From positions 1 through 64,000 of the forward strand of contig JAFLTS010000011.1 in NCBI GenBank assembly GCA_022509185.1: a stretch of 64,000 nt of DNA, read 5' to 3'. A program made the position numbers and the translations under genes. Positions 9,731 through 17,033 of this stretch are shown here, in pieces (within the stretch, counting starts at the first letter, position 1; every line of letters starts with the position of its first letter). Source of the stretch: Muribaculaceae bacterium (lineage in GTDB: Bacteria > Bacteroidota > Bacteroidia > Bacteroidales > Muribaculaceae). The notes beneath the pieces were generated by a model, which had not been told where the DNA came from, ran no database searches, and saw only the letters and a program-made list of their open reading frames with translations.

Positions 9731-9781
9731 TTTTATCGCAAAATTACGATAAAATATTTTCATCTACAAATTACGATAAAA
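9731..9781. promoter_or_regulatory. Candidate operator of the cysteine-rich ArsR regulator
   Basis: Inverted repeat TTTTATCG (9731-9738) and CGATAAAA (9747-9754), plus a second copy of AAATTACGATAAAA (9741-9754 and 9768-9781) 27 bases further on. The site lies 15-65 bases upstream of the arsR start codon, the expected place for an autoregulatory ArsR operator. Confidence 0.55.
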
Positions 9782-9937
9782 AATATTCTATAAAAAAATA
9801 GTACAGTTAAGTTCCGTGCCATCTAAATTTTTAGTTTTCTCCTATAATTAACTTTAATAATTAACTCTAATGATTGTAATTATAAATATTAATTTCTTAT
9901 TCATGATGGTATTGATTAAAAAATATTCTCTAAGAAT

Positions 9938-10522
9938 TTACTTCAAAAAATGAATCCTGCCTTCCTTACGAGGTTTAGCATGATTGGTGATATCTTTAGG
10001 ATAACCGAGGCAAAGATGAACACTGGCAACGTAATCCGGAGAGATACCACACTCTTTCATTACCTTTTTCCCAAATTCAGTGTCAAAAGTTTCTTCTGCT
10101 CGACTCACATAACAGCTTCCAATACCTAATGACCAAGCTGCTAATGCCATTGTTATGGCCATTGAAGTGCAATCATGAACGCCATAGACCCAGTTTTTAG
10201 GAGCAAATAAAGTAATTACGGTTGGTGCATCATAAAATGCACTCTTTATATTGTCATCATCGGCAATACTTTTCTGGGTTTCTGAAACAAACTTTATACC
10301 ATCCGAATTTGCATGGCCAAAAACTTTACGGTTTATTTTACCTAAAATATTATTAATTTCGCGATTCTGACAAACCAACATAAGAGGAGATTGTCTTCCT
10401 CCGGCAGTTGGGGCATAAAGCCCTGTTTCAAGAATTTCATTTAGTTCCTCTGGTTTTATCTGTTCAGGTTTATAATTCCTTATGGTCCTTCTTGAAAGTA
10501 TGTCCTCTATTACTTTATTCAT
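9938..10522 (-). CDS. Nitroreductase-family flavoprotein of the SCGN-repeat peptide cluster
   Basis: 194 residues with nitroreductase marks: RRTIRNYKPEQI near the N-terminus, YAPTAGGRQSP, and a GIGSCYVSRAEE stretch. Its start overlaps the end of the radical SAM gene by four bases (ATGA), so the two are translationally coupled. Relatives act on peptides in some RiPP pathways (for example azoline dehydrogenases), so it may oxidise or reduce the modified peptide here. It could equally be a general nitro/quinone reductase that happens to sit in the operon. Confidence 0.82.
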   Translation of the reverse strand: MNKVIEDILSRRTIRNYKPEQIKPEELNEILETGLYAPTAGGRQSPLMLVCQNREINNILGKINRKVFGHANSDGIKFVSETQKSIADDDNIKSAFYDAPTVITLFAPKNWVYGVHDCTSMAITMALAAWSLGIGSCYVSRAEETFDTEFGKKVMKECGISPDYVASVHLCLGYPKDITNHAKPRKEGRIHFLK

Positions 10523-11568
10523 TCCCTCGTTATTCTTATCTCTTTATTTCTTATCTCTTTCCAACATTGCGGATCCGGAGCGTAGAAATTTTGATAATAC
10601 CCATAAGCTACTGCAGGACAGCCACGACAAAATTTCAATAATTCACAATTCTTGCATTTTTCAAATTTGGTGAAATTTTGGAATTGTTTAATTTTTTCTC
10701 CCTTCCAAATATCAATAAGGTTTTCTTCAAAGATATTTCCGAGATTATTTTCAAATCTTCTGCATACCATGACATCTCCCGTAGGAAGTATTGTGATATG
10801 GGATTGTCCACAATGGCATCCGTCATAAATTAAATTTTCATCTATTCTATCCGGAATTTTCAATAGCCCTTCTTCATAGAGATATAGTTTCCAAAGATGG
10901 TCTTTTAATCCAAAAGTTGTTCCCTTGTCTTTATGTTCCTCAAATTTCTTCCAGATCTTATTAAGTAATTTTCTATATTCCCAGGGAGAAAGATGTGTAC
11001 TCTTTTCCTGGGATGTAGGACAATATCTGGCAAAAGAAAAACTGTCTGCCTGAATTTCAACAACTGTATCTATGATATCCGTGATTTCATCCTTATTTGT
11101 TCCTGAAATAGTCGTCATTACAGTAGCCTCAATTCCATTCCTTCTCAATACTTCAATTTTTTCTATGGTAGTCTTGAAAGAGCCTGGCTTTCTGATCATG
11201 TCATGGGTTTTGGCCATTCCGTCTATTGAGAGTTGGTAAGACTCACAACCTAAGGGTTTCAGCCGTTGACATACTTCGTCTGTAATATGAAAAGGATTGC
11301 CTAAAATTGTAAAGGGAATTGCATGTTGATGGAAATATTCAAGAATATCCCAAAATCTTGAATGAAGAATAGGATCACCACCGGTTATAAAGAAATAAGG
11401 AAGAGTGCCGGATTGCCGGCACATCTCCCTGGTTTGGTCAATTACATAGACTACCTTATCAAAAGACATCTCCACAATATCATCGTGTCCTTCAGAAAAG
11501 ATATAGCAGTGTTCGCATCGTTGGTCGCAACTGTCAGTGATGTGGAATTGAAATGCAAAGTAGTCCAT
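10519..11568 (-). CDS. Radical SAM/SPASM peptide-modifying enzyme
   Basis: 349 residues. The radical SAM cluster motif is C14xxxC18xxC21 (SCDQRCEHC), followed by FFITGGDP for SAM binding. The C-terminal SPASM region carries eight cysteines (251, 253, 269, 305, 308, 314, 317, 335), enough for two auxiliary Fe-S clusters. Such enzymes install thioether or C-C links in ribosomal peptides. It lies 16 bases downstream of the repeat-peptide gene and overlaps a nitroreductase. I recall a described rSAM/SPASM type paired with ACGX-repeat peptides, which this fits closely. Confidence 0.88.
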   Translation of the reverse strand: MDYFAFQFHITDSCDQRCEHCYIFSEGHDDIVEMSFDKVVYVIDQTREMCRQSGTLPYFFITGGDPILHSRFWDILEYFHQHAIPFTILGNPFHITDEVCQRLKPLGCESYQLSIDGMAKTHDMIRKPGSFKTTIEKIEVLRRNGIEATVMTTISGTNKDEITDIIDTVVEIQADSFSFARYCPTSQEKSTHLSPWEYRKLLNKIWKKFEEHKDKGTTFGLKDHLWKLYLYEEGLLKIPDRIDENLIYDGCHCGQSHITILPTGDVMVCRRFENNLGNIFEENLIDIWKGEKIKQFQNFTKFEKCKNCELLKFCRGCPAVAYGYYQNFYAPDPQCWKEIRNKEIRITRE

Positions 11569-11584
11569 AATTTAAGGGTTCTGT

Positions 11585-11791
11585 TTATTTAGAACCGCAT
11601 GAAGAAGTGATTTTGTTGCCACATGATGAGGCTACTTTATTCCCACAGGAGGAAGCAACCTTGTTGCCACATGATGAGGCTACTTTATTCCCACAGGAAG
11701 AAGCAACCTTGTTGCCACATGATGAGGCAAAAGATGAATCGGACTTTCCGTTCATCACGTCTTGAGCTGTAGAGGGTGATGTGTAGTTCAT
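11585..11791 (-). CDS. SCGN-repeat precursor peptide (RiPP-like)
   Basis: 68 residues. A 22-residue leader (MNYTSPSTAQDVMNGK...) is followed by six 8-residue units: SSCGNKVA four times, SSCGNKIT, and a final SSCGSK. Cysteines fall at 25, 33, 41, 49, 57 and 65, exactly every eight residues, each before Gly. It has no secretion signal or hydrophobic core. It is probably the substrate of the adjacent radical SAM/SPASM enzyme and resembles ACGX-repeat peptides, with Ser in place of Ala. A start at the internal Met13 is possible. The final product is unknown. Confidence 0.85.
   Translation of the reverse strand: MNYTSPSTAQDVMNGKSDSSFASSCGNKVASSCGNKVASSCGNKVASSCGNKVASSCGNKITSSCGSK
11613..11727 (-). 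repeat. 24/48-bp tandem repeat in the precursor gene
   Basis: The 8-residue units are coded by 24-bp units of two alternating spellings, TTGTTGCCACATGATGAGG... (starts 11613, 11661, 11709) and TTATTCCCACAGGA... (between them), giving a 48-bp period on the + strand. The two intervening copies differ by one base (GGAGG against GGAAG). The terminal unit near 11591 has diverged. Confidence 0.9.
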
Positions 11792-11843
11792 TGTTTTTTG
11801 ATTTTAATTTATTAACTTTAGGTTTGAAATCCACTTTGTTTCG

Positions 11844-11918
11844 GTAACCTCAAATTTAAGATAATCTTTTTTCATATACAATAAGTTACAAAACCTAAGC
11901 TAGTTACTTCCAGGTTAC
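11844..11918. promoter_or_regulatory. Four GTTAC boxes between HxlR and the peptide operon
   Basis: GTTAC occurs at 11885-11889, 11903-11907 and 11914-11918, and inverted as GTAAC at 11844-11848. The boxes flank the promoter at 11851-11881 and lie between the divergent HxlR gene and the precursor, so they are candidate HxlR binding sites. The motif is short and the grouping could be chance. Confidence 0.35.
11851..11881 (-). promoter_or_regulatory. Promoter of the SCGN-repeat peptide operon
   Basis: On the minus strand TTG (11881-11879), a 20-base spacer and TAAATTTG (11858-11851) fit the Bacteroides promoter consensus. The predicted leader before the start codon at 11791 is about 55 bases. 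Confidence 0.6.
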
Positions 11919-11929
11919 TAATATTGAAA

Positions 11930-12289
11930 ATGAACGCATTAACATTAAAAGAAAATTTAGAAAAATATACAAGAATGGAATCTTGTCCCATTAGGAATGT
12001 TCTTGCCAGATTTACCGGTAAGTGGTCTATTCTGATTCTTTGTGTATTGGCTGAAAATGAAAAGACCCGTTTCAATGAGATAAGTAAGGCCATTCCCGAT
12101 ATTTCTTCCAAGGTACTTTCGGACACTTTAAAAAACTTAGAAGCAGACAAATTGATTATTCGTCATTATTATGGCGAGATACCTCCACGAGTGGAATATT
12201 CCTTAACATTACTCGGCAGGAGTCTGGTGTCGAAATTACATGAGCTTATAGAATGGGCTCTTGAGAATTTTGACCAATTTAAAAATTAG
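11930..12289 (+). CDS. HxlR family transcriptional regulator
   Basis: Start taken at the ATG of MNALTLKEN (119 residues); a TTG two codons earlier is less likely. The HxlR fold is clear: the conserved cysteine near the N-terminus (MESCPIRNVLARFTGKWSIL), the recognition region ISSKVLSDTLKNLEADKLI, and the wing PPRVEYSLT. HxlR proteins sense electrophiles or redox state through that cysteine. It is divergent from the SCGN-repeat peptide operon and is its probable regulator. Confidence 0.88.
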   Translation: MNALTLKENLEKYTRMESCPIRNVLARFTGKWSILILCVLAENEKTRFNEISKAIPDISSKVLSDTLKNLEADKLIIRHYYGEIPPRVEYSLTLLGRSLVSKLHELIEWALENFDQFKN

Positions 12290-12381
12290 AAAATACCAAT
12301 AAAAGCCCTTCCCGATAATCCTCAGAAATCTTCCGTTTTGTAACTAATGTTTTTATTTATAACTGATATATAGTTGAAATT

Positions 12382-12852
12382 TCAATCAAGTTTGAATACT
12401 ATCCTTTGGATTCCATCTTGATAACGAGAGCTTGTTATCCGAAAATTACCAATTTCAGATGTCTTCTTTACATGAATTCCAGCACAAAGACATTCGTCAT
12501 AATTCCCAATTTTTATAACTCTGACAGTATCCGAAGCATTTTCTGGAAGACGACTGATGTCTAATTTCTTCATCGCTTCCTCCTGAGAAAGGTATTCTTC
12601 AGTCACTTCCACATTTTCCTTTATTATTCCATTTATATAATCTTCCAAGGATCTTAGTTCGTCCTCTGTAATTGGATGTGGAAGATAATAATCAAGTTTA
12701 GATTTCTTTCTCTCTATATGTGAACTGAATGCACGGCCACAATTATATCGTCGTGATATCTCTCCATTCAATAAATGCTCTGCAGTGTGCATAGGGGGAT
12801 ATTCCTGTTTGTTATGCGGATTTAATTCATTTATATTATTGTCTTCCATCAT
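12382..12852 (-). CDS. AlaX-like tRNA-editing domain protein
   Basis: 156 residues with the metal-binding signature of the alanyl/threonyl-tRNA synthetase second additional domain: H22TAEH26 and C123AGIH127. AlaX proteins hydrolyse mischarged tRNA such as Ser-tRNA(Ala) in the cytoplasm. The protein starts almost at the first motif, so the glycine-rich beta-barrel that precedes it in longer AlaX proteins is absent. The gene overlaps the upstream flavin-binding-type gene by four bases. Confidence 0.78.
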   Translation of the reverse strand: MMEDNNINELNPHNKQEYPPMHTAEHLLNGEISRRYNCGRAFSSHIERKKSKLDYYLPHPITEDELRSLEDYINGIIKENVEVTEEYLSQEEAMKKLDISRLPENASDTVRVIKIGNYDECLCAGIHVKKTSEIGNFRITSSRYQDGIQRIVFKLD

Positions 12853-13325
12853 CTATTTTTTGTAAGCTCTATAGCTTCTTTACCTGTGATTGAATCAATT
12901 TCCAATTTTAAAATCAATACTCTTTGGATCCCTTTTTCTATTTCCGGTTCACAATCTATACCGGGAGAATATTTCGTGGAAAGCAGTCTTAAGGCTTCTA
13001 TTAATTCCTTTCTATCTTCAATGATTCTTACACTACCTTCTACAATTACACTTCTGAAATAAGTAGTGAATTTTTCAGGATGAATTTCATCCTGATCTAT
13101 TATAGTGAAACAGGCGTTGGAATTATGTTTGATACATTCAATCTTTCTGCCTGATAATGCACAATGAAAGTAAATGGAAAGTTCTCCATCATAGAAGAAA
13201 CTCATCGGAACTCCATAGGGGAGGTTGTCATAATCGGAAAGACAAAGAACCCCGTTTGTAGCTCGCTTGAGAATAAATTTTGCTTCAACTTCAGGTATTC
13301 GTTGTCTGAATCTTCTCATTTCCAT
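12849..13325 (-). CDS. Pyridoxamine 5'-phosphate oxidase-like (NimA-type) protein
   Basis: 158 residues with the FMN-binding split-barrel pattern of the NimA/PNPOx group: MRRFRQRI, ATNGVLCLSDYDNLPYGVPMSF, FHCALSGRKIECIKHN, then YFRSVIVEGSVRII. Some relatives (Nim) reduce nitroimidazoles; most have unknown physiological substrates, so a resistance role should not be assumed. It overlaps the AlaX-like gene by four bases, making a coupled pair. Confidence 0.82.
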   Translation of the reverse strand: MEMRRFRQRIPEVEAKFILKRATNGVLCLSDYDNLPYGVPMSFFYDGELSIYFHCALSGRKIECIKHNSNACFTIIDQDEIHPEKFTTYFRSVIVEGSVRIIEDRKELIEALRLLSTKYSPGIDCEPEIEKGIQRVLILKLEIDSITGKEAIELTKNR

Positions 13326-13515
13326 ATCTTGGATCCTCCTATTATTATCTTAACCCGTAATAAATCCTATAGAAGCCTGATTTTAAACTTACGTAAAGTT
13401 AGTTATTTTTTTATCGAAATTTTTTAATTATTTCAAGAATAAATATTCATTTTTATGCAAACTTTATCATTGCCTAAGAAAGTTCTATACTAATTAGGAG
13501 TTCTATTCCAAAAAC

Positions 13516-13552
13516 AAAAATAGCACCCTCTGTCTTGAGAAATGCTATTTTT
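13516..13552 (-). terminator. Terminator of the NTF2-like operon
   Basis: AAAAATAGCA (13516-13525) and TGCTATTTTT (13543-13552) form a 10-bp stem. On the minus strand it follows the stop of the gene ending at 13574 and continues into a T-containing tract. Confidence 0.65.
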
Positions 13553-13573
13553 AAGTTCCTTATAATCTAAACC

Positions 13574-14053
13574 TTATTTTACATTATAAACTTTGCTAAC
13601 AATTTTCCAATCATTGCCATCTTTTACTAAAGCAAACATATCATCGAATGTAACATCTCCAAATTTGGAGTCTATTCTTACGATTGCAACATTTCCTGCT
13701 ACTTCTAAAGAAGATATTTCATATTCTGCATGATGAGGACCAGTCTGATCGTAATAATCATACAAAGCTTGAATTGGGTTACTAACCAATGAATCATTAT
13801 CAGAATATGAAATAGTAGCCATTTCACCAAACACGGGTTTAGCAATATTACTGTCTCCTTTCAAGGCTGCTTCAATATAAGCATCTAAAGCTTTTTTTAT
13901 TCCGGCCTCGTCCCGGGGTGTAGCATTGATCTTGTTATTCATGATTTCTTTTATTATGCTTTTGTTTTCTTGTGTTTCTTTTGTATTATTATTACATGCT
14001 GTAATTCCTAAACCAGCCAATATAAACAGGGTAATATAAATTTTTATTTTCAT
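13574..14053 (-). CDS. NTF2-like lipoprotein
   Basis: 159 residues with a lipoprotein signal (LGITACNNN), so it is likely anchored in the outer membrane facing the periplasm. The mature part resembles the SnoaL/DUF4440 or lumazine-binding-like NTF2 fold: an amphipathic start (AGIKKALDAYIEAALKGD) and a final strand pattern (WKIVSKVYN). The fold is used by enzymes and binding proteins, and no catalytic role is evident. The start overlaps the upstream paralogous gene by four bases. Confidence 0.75.
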   Translation of the reverse strand: MKIKIYITLFILAGLGITACNNNTKETQENKSIIKEIMNNKINATPRDEAGIKKALDAYIEAALKGDSNIAKPVFGEMATISYSDNDSLVSNPIQALYDYYDQTGPHHAEYEISSLEVAGNVAIVRIDSKFGDVTFDDMFALVKDGNDWKIVSKVYNVK

Positions 14054-14436
14054 TTTGTCTTTATCGTATTTGAATTCTGGTTGTATGCTTTAGCAACACA
14101 TTTCCATTCTCCATTCAATTTTAACAATAAAAGAAAGTCAGTGAAATCTATTCTGTTACCCCAATTTTCTTCCAAAACTCTGACTACGGCTACAGTTTCC
14201 TCTACTGCAAGAACATCGATCCTCGCCTTGAAGTTGGGATCTCCTCCTATAGTGTCACAATTATTGTAGAACTGTTCTATTGAACCATGCTCCAATTCTC
14301 CGTCTAAAATACCAAAGAGCACCGCATCATTAGTGAAAAGTTTCCTGGCATGTTCACTATTCCCTTCAGCTACCGTTCTCACAAAATTCTCTGCAGCCTT
14401 CGCAACTTCATCATATTCTTTTATCTTGTCTCTCAT
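14050..14436 (-). CDS. NTF2-like protein, cytoplasmic paralog
   Basis: 128 residues without a signal peptide. Its pattern matches the lipoprotein downstream (AENFVRTVAEGNSEHARKLF at the start, GEWKCVAKAYNQ at the end), so the pair are a soluble and an exported version of the same NTF2-like fold. Substrate unknown. Divergent from the HxlR regulator at 14576, with two tandem palindromes in between, so it is probably under that regulator's control. Confidence 0.75.
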   Translation of the reverse strand: MRDKIKEYDEVAKAAENFVRTVAEGNSEHARKLFTNDAVLFGILDGELEHGSIEQFYNNCDTIGGDPNFKARIDVLAVEETVAVVRVLEENWGNRIDFTDFLLLLKLNGEWKCVAKAYNQNSNTIKTK

Positions 14437-14485
14437 ATCTGTAATATTTTTTGTAAAATTATGAACATACTATAATCTTGTCAAG

Positions 14486-14524
14486 TACCGAAAAATTTTT
14501 CGGTATAGGAAAAATTTTTCTATA
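14486..14524. promoter_or_regulatory. Two tandem palindromes, candidate HxlR operators
   Basis: TACCGAAAAATTTTTCGGTA (14486-14505) is a perfect 20-bp palindrome. A near-palindrome follows directly (14504-14524: TATAGG, a run of A then T, CTATA) with one extra G. Both share AAAAATTTTT and overlap by two bases. They lie between the NTF2-like operon and the divergent HxlR gene, the expected operator position. Confidence 0.6.
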
Positions 14525-14548
14525 CACCATTAAATTATCTGCTTTTAT

Positions 14549-14556
14549 TAAATTTG
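14549..14556 (+). promoter_or_regulatory. -7 box of the HxlR gene
   Basis: TAAATTTG matches TAnnTTTG 20 bases before the start codon at 14576. A clear -33 element is not seen; the palindromes at 14486-14524 overlap that zone. Confidence 0.45.
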
Positions 14557-14575
14557 CAATACAAACAAAGAATTA

Positions 14576-14926
14576 ATGGCTTACGAAAAAAAATTACCCA
14601 TAGATCTTGACTGTCCTTTAAGACTAACTATGAGTCTCATCGAATCAAAGTGGAAATCTTGTATTATTGATGAATTAAGAGATGGATTACCTTTACGACC
14701 GAGCGACATTCATAAGCGGTTGCCTGAAGCGGCTCCAAGGGTACTAGATATTCAACTTAAAGAAATGGTTGCAGATGGTCTGGTAGAAAAAAAAATATTT
14801 CCGGAACTTCCTCCCCGTTCGGAATATAAGATAACCGGTTTAGGTTTATCCCTTATTCCCATAATAGATTCTATGCTGAAATGGGGTCAAGAGCATATGG
14901 ATCTTTTTGAAAATAAATACAGATAA
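14576..14926 (+). CDS. HxlR family transcriptional regulator
   Basis: 116 residues. The typical opening DCPLRLTMSLIESKWKSCIIDEL contains the conserved Cys, and the wing PPRSEYKITGLG is present. It likely controls itself, the flavin-reductase-like lipoprotein gene that follows 15 bases later, and the divergent NTF2-like operon through the palindromes at 14486-14524. The signal is probably an electrophile or oxidant (family knowledge). Confidence 0.88.
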   Translation: MAYEKKLPIDLDCPLRLTMSLIESKWKSCIIDELRDGLPLRPSDIHKRLPEAAPRVLDIQLKEMVADGLVEKKIFPELPPRSEYKITGLGLSLIPIIDSMLKWGQEHMDLFENKYR

Positions 14927-14940
14927 TAATTCTATACATT

Positions 14941-15579
14941 ATGAGAATAAATAAATTCTTTATATCTCTTTTTGGGGTTGTTTTACTTTCCGCATGTAAT
15001 AATAATTCACAAGATAAAGAAACAAATGACGAATCTTACTCTAAAGAAAACATAGAAAGATCTTTCCAACAGATAAATGTAGATGAAGAATGGGAAGAAA
15101 ATCCTTTCACTTGGTTTAAAGGACAGGGACTTCTTCTTGCGGTGGGAGATTCTATTAGTAATAATGCCATGACCATAGGATGGGGTTCTTTAGGTAATAT
15201 TTGGAGCAAAATTGGTCTTAACACAGTTACGGTATATGTTGCAGAGGCACGTTACACTTATCAATTTATGGAGAAGTTTGATTATTTCACGGTAATGGCA
15301 TTTAACAAGGAAGACGCTCGTATACTTGGATACATGGGAACTCATTCCGGAAGAGACGGTGATAAAGCAAAGCATTTGGGGTTACATACTCTTTACACAG
15401 AACATGGAGCCCCCTATTATGAAGAGGCACAAATTGTTTTAGAATGTCAAACCATTTATAAAGCTCCGTTCATTACTGAAGGCATGAGTGAGGAAGTTAA
15501 GAAATTTTATGAAAACTTCGATGCCGGAGTACACCATATGTATATAGGCAATATTGTTGGAGCGTGGATCAAAAAATAA
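14941..15579 (+). CDS. Flavin reductase-like lipoprotein
   Basis: 212 residues. The N-terminus is a lipoprotein signal (VVLLSACNNN), followed by a flavin-reductase-like FMN-binding split barrel (SNNAMTIGWGSLGNIW, AEARYTYQFMEKFDYFTVMAF, GTHSGRDGDKAKHLGL). The same motifs occur in the unanchored paralog at 16160-16690. Flavin reductases are normally cytoplasmic, so an exported lipid-anchored version is unusual; it would need flavin outside the cytoplasm. It follows the HxlR regulator in the same direction. Confidence 0.8.
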   Translation: MRINKFFISLFGVVLLSACNNNSQDKETNDESYSKENIERSFQQINVDEEWEENPFTWFKGQGLLLAVGDSISNNAMTIGWGSLGNIWSKIGLNTVTVYVAEARYTYQFMEKFDYFTVMAFNKEDARILGYMGTHSGRDGDKAKHLGLHTLYTEHGAPYYEEAQIVLECQTIYKAPFITEGMSEEVKKFYENFDAGVHHMYIGNIVGAWIKK

Positions 15580-15592
15580 TATTAATATTTTT

Positions 15593-15961
15593 TTAGTGGG
15601 AAGAACGAGTATTGATTTTCTTCCCTTCTTTATTCCATGTGTAGATCCAACTTCCATTTTTTGAAGTGAAAGTATCACCTGCAACACCTAAGACCTCACC
15701 TACCGTACTTTTTGACATTGTATTTATTTTCTTTCCTTCTGAGTCCCACAAATAAATCCAACTTCCATTCTGGCTTACAAAGAATGAAGAACTATAACCC
15801 AAAACAGTTCCTACAGTAGAAGCTGAAAGAGTCTTATATTTCTTACCTTGGGAATTGTAAATATAAATCCAACTACCTGAAGTTTCAACACTCGAAATCT
15901 GTTCCGCCTTTGATGAAAGTCCAAACATGGCTAAAAAAAAGAATATTAAAAGTTTTTTCAT
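15593..15961 (-). CDS. Secreted protein with three GSWIY repeats
   Basis: 122 residues: a signal peptide (ends near SSKAEQ) and then three copies of a repeat of about 37 residues with the pattern GSWIYxWxxEGKKINTxSxSTVGEVLG, the last copy ending early at GKKINTRSSH. Regularly spaced Trp, Tyr and Gly suggest a small beta-structured repeat domain in the periplasm or outside. I do not recognise a function. Confidence 0.75.
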   Translation of the reverse strand: MKKLLIFFFLAMFGLSSKAEQISSVETSGSWIYIYNSQGKKYKTLSASTVGTVLGYSSSFFVSQNGSWIYLWDSEGKKINTMSKSTVGEVLGVAGDTFTSKNGSWIYTWNKEGKKINTRSSH

Positions 15962-16159
15962 GATAATTATTTATTATAGAATCTCTGCAAAATCCTTTCA
16001 ATCACTTTTTCAGTGTTCTTCCATCCGTAAAGGATTAAATTTTCCTGTTGCAGAATATTCTAATGAAGGATCGTCTCTAACTTTAATTAATTGAATTATT
16101 CACAAAGTTAAGATTTAAAATCATAACTTAATATAAGTTTAATGCAATGGCGAACAGGA

Positions 16160-16690
16160 TTATTTCTTCACCCAGCAATTTATAATCTCTCCGAAATATA
16201 CGGTATGAGGGATAACTCCTTGAAATTTCTTTTGGGCATAGTTTCCAATTAAAGATTCTGAAAATTTGCTTCTATCTAAGTCATGAGAATAAACTTTCTG
16301 ACATTCAATTATTAATCTGGCCTCCGGAAAAAATGGTGTTCTTGATTCAGAAAAATCAACTTTCAGACCGGTTGCGTCAACCTTATTTTCATTTCTACCA
16401 GAATGAGATCCGATATAAGCAAGTGCCTTCCTATATTCCTTCGAGAAAATGTTAATGGAAAAAGTTTCATTTTCCTCCAGATATTTTTGCGTGTACCGAG
16501 TAGCACTGACAAATATTATGGCTATGGGCATATTATCCCACCAGGCATCCCCTAATGCCCCCCAGGATACTGTTAGTTCATTGAAATTCTCAGAAGTACC
16601 TGCTGCCACTACAGCCCAATCATCTCCAAAGAGTTTTATAGGGTTTTCCTTTATATCTTTTGGACTTATTGAAACAAATGAATTATCCAT
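16160..16690 (-). CDS. Flavin reductase-like FMN-binding protein
   Basis: 176 residues without a signal sequence, a flavin-reductase-like split barrel: FNELTVSWGALGDAWW, SATRYTQKYLEENETFSINIF, GSHSGRNENKVDATGL. It is the cytoplasmic counterpart of the lipoprotein at 14941-15579. Members bind FMN and reduce flavins or other acceptors with NAD(P)H. Monocistronic here. Substrate unknown. Confidence 0.85.
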   Translation of the reverse strand: MDNSFVSISPKDIKENPIKLFGDDWAVVAAGTSENFNELTVSWGALGDAWWDNMPIAIIFVSATRYTQKYLEENETFSINIFSKEYRKALAYIGSHSGRNENKVDATGLKVDFSESRTPFFPEARLIIECQKVYSHDLDRSKFSESLIGNYAQKKFQGVIPHTVYFGEIINCWVKK

Positions 16691-17033
16691 TTCTTTATTA
16701 TTATAAGTTTAATCATTGATTATTAATGTTATAACAAATTTCATTTTCAAAGGTTTGTAAAGCTAAAAATGATATTCAAAGAAAAGAATCTCCCATTAAC
16801 TATCAATACAAACGATTAATTATAGTATTAATTATGAAGAGTTCTCTTTCAATTTGGGTATAGTCTAGAACATAATAATAATTATCCTTCTGATTATAAA
16901 TTTTTAGAAATATGCATATTATCTTTAAATAATCAGACCGTAACAAGAAAATGAAGGAGGACTCGCTCCTCCTTCTAAGAATTTGTACGTTTCAAAAATC
17001 AGTACAATTCTTATGCATCTTTTCTTGTCTTGT
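16691..17033. other. Intergenic spacer
   Basis: AT-rich spacer between a flavin-reductase-like gene and the end of a flavodoxin-like gene. It holds the terminator at 16953-16975 and nothing else I can identify. Confidence 0.4.
16953..16975 (-). terminator. Terminator of the flavodoxin-like operon
   Basis: GAAGGAGGA and TCCTCCTTC form a perfect 9-bp stem around CTCGC. On the minus strand it is followed by ATTTTCTTGTT, ending the operon that finishes at 17034. Confidence 0.75.

Noticed and set aside
11591-11735. Regular 48-bp repeats as a CRISPR array
   Set aside because: They form one continuous coding frame with no unique spacers and encode the octapeptide repeats.
11924-11929. TTG start of the HxlR gene
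   Set aside because: An ATG two codons later gives the normal family beginning.
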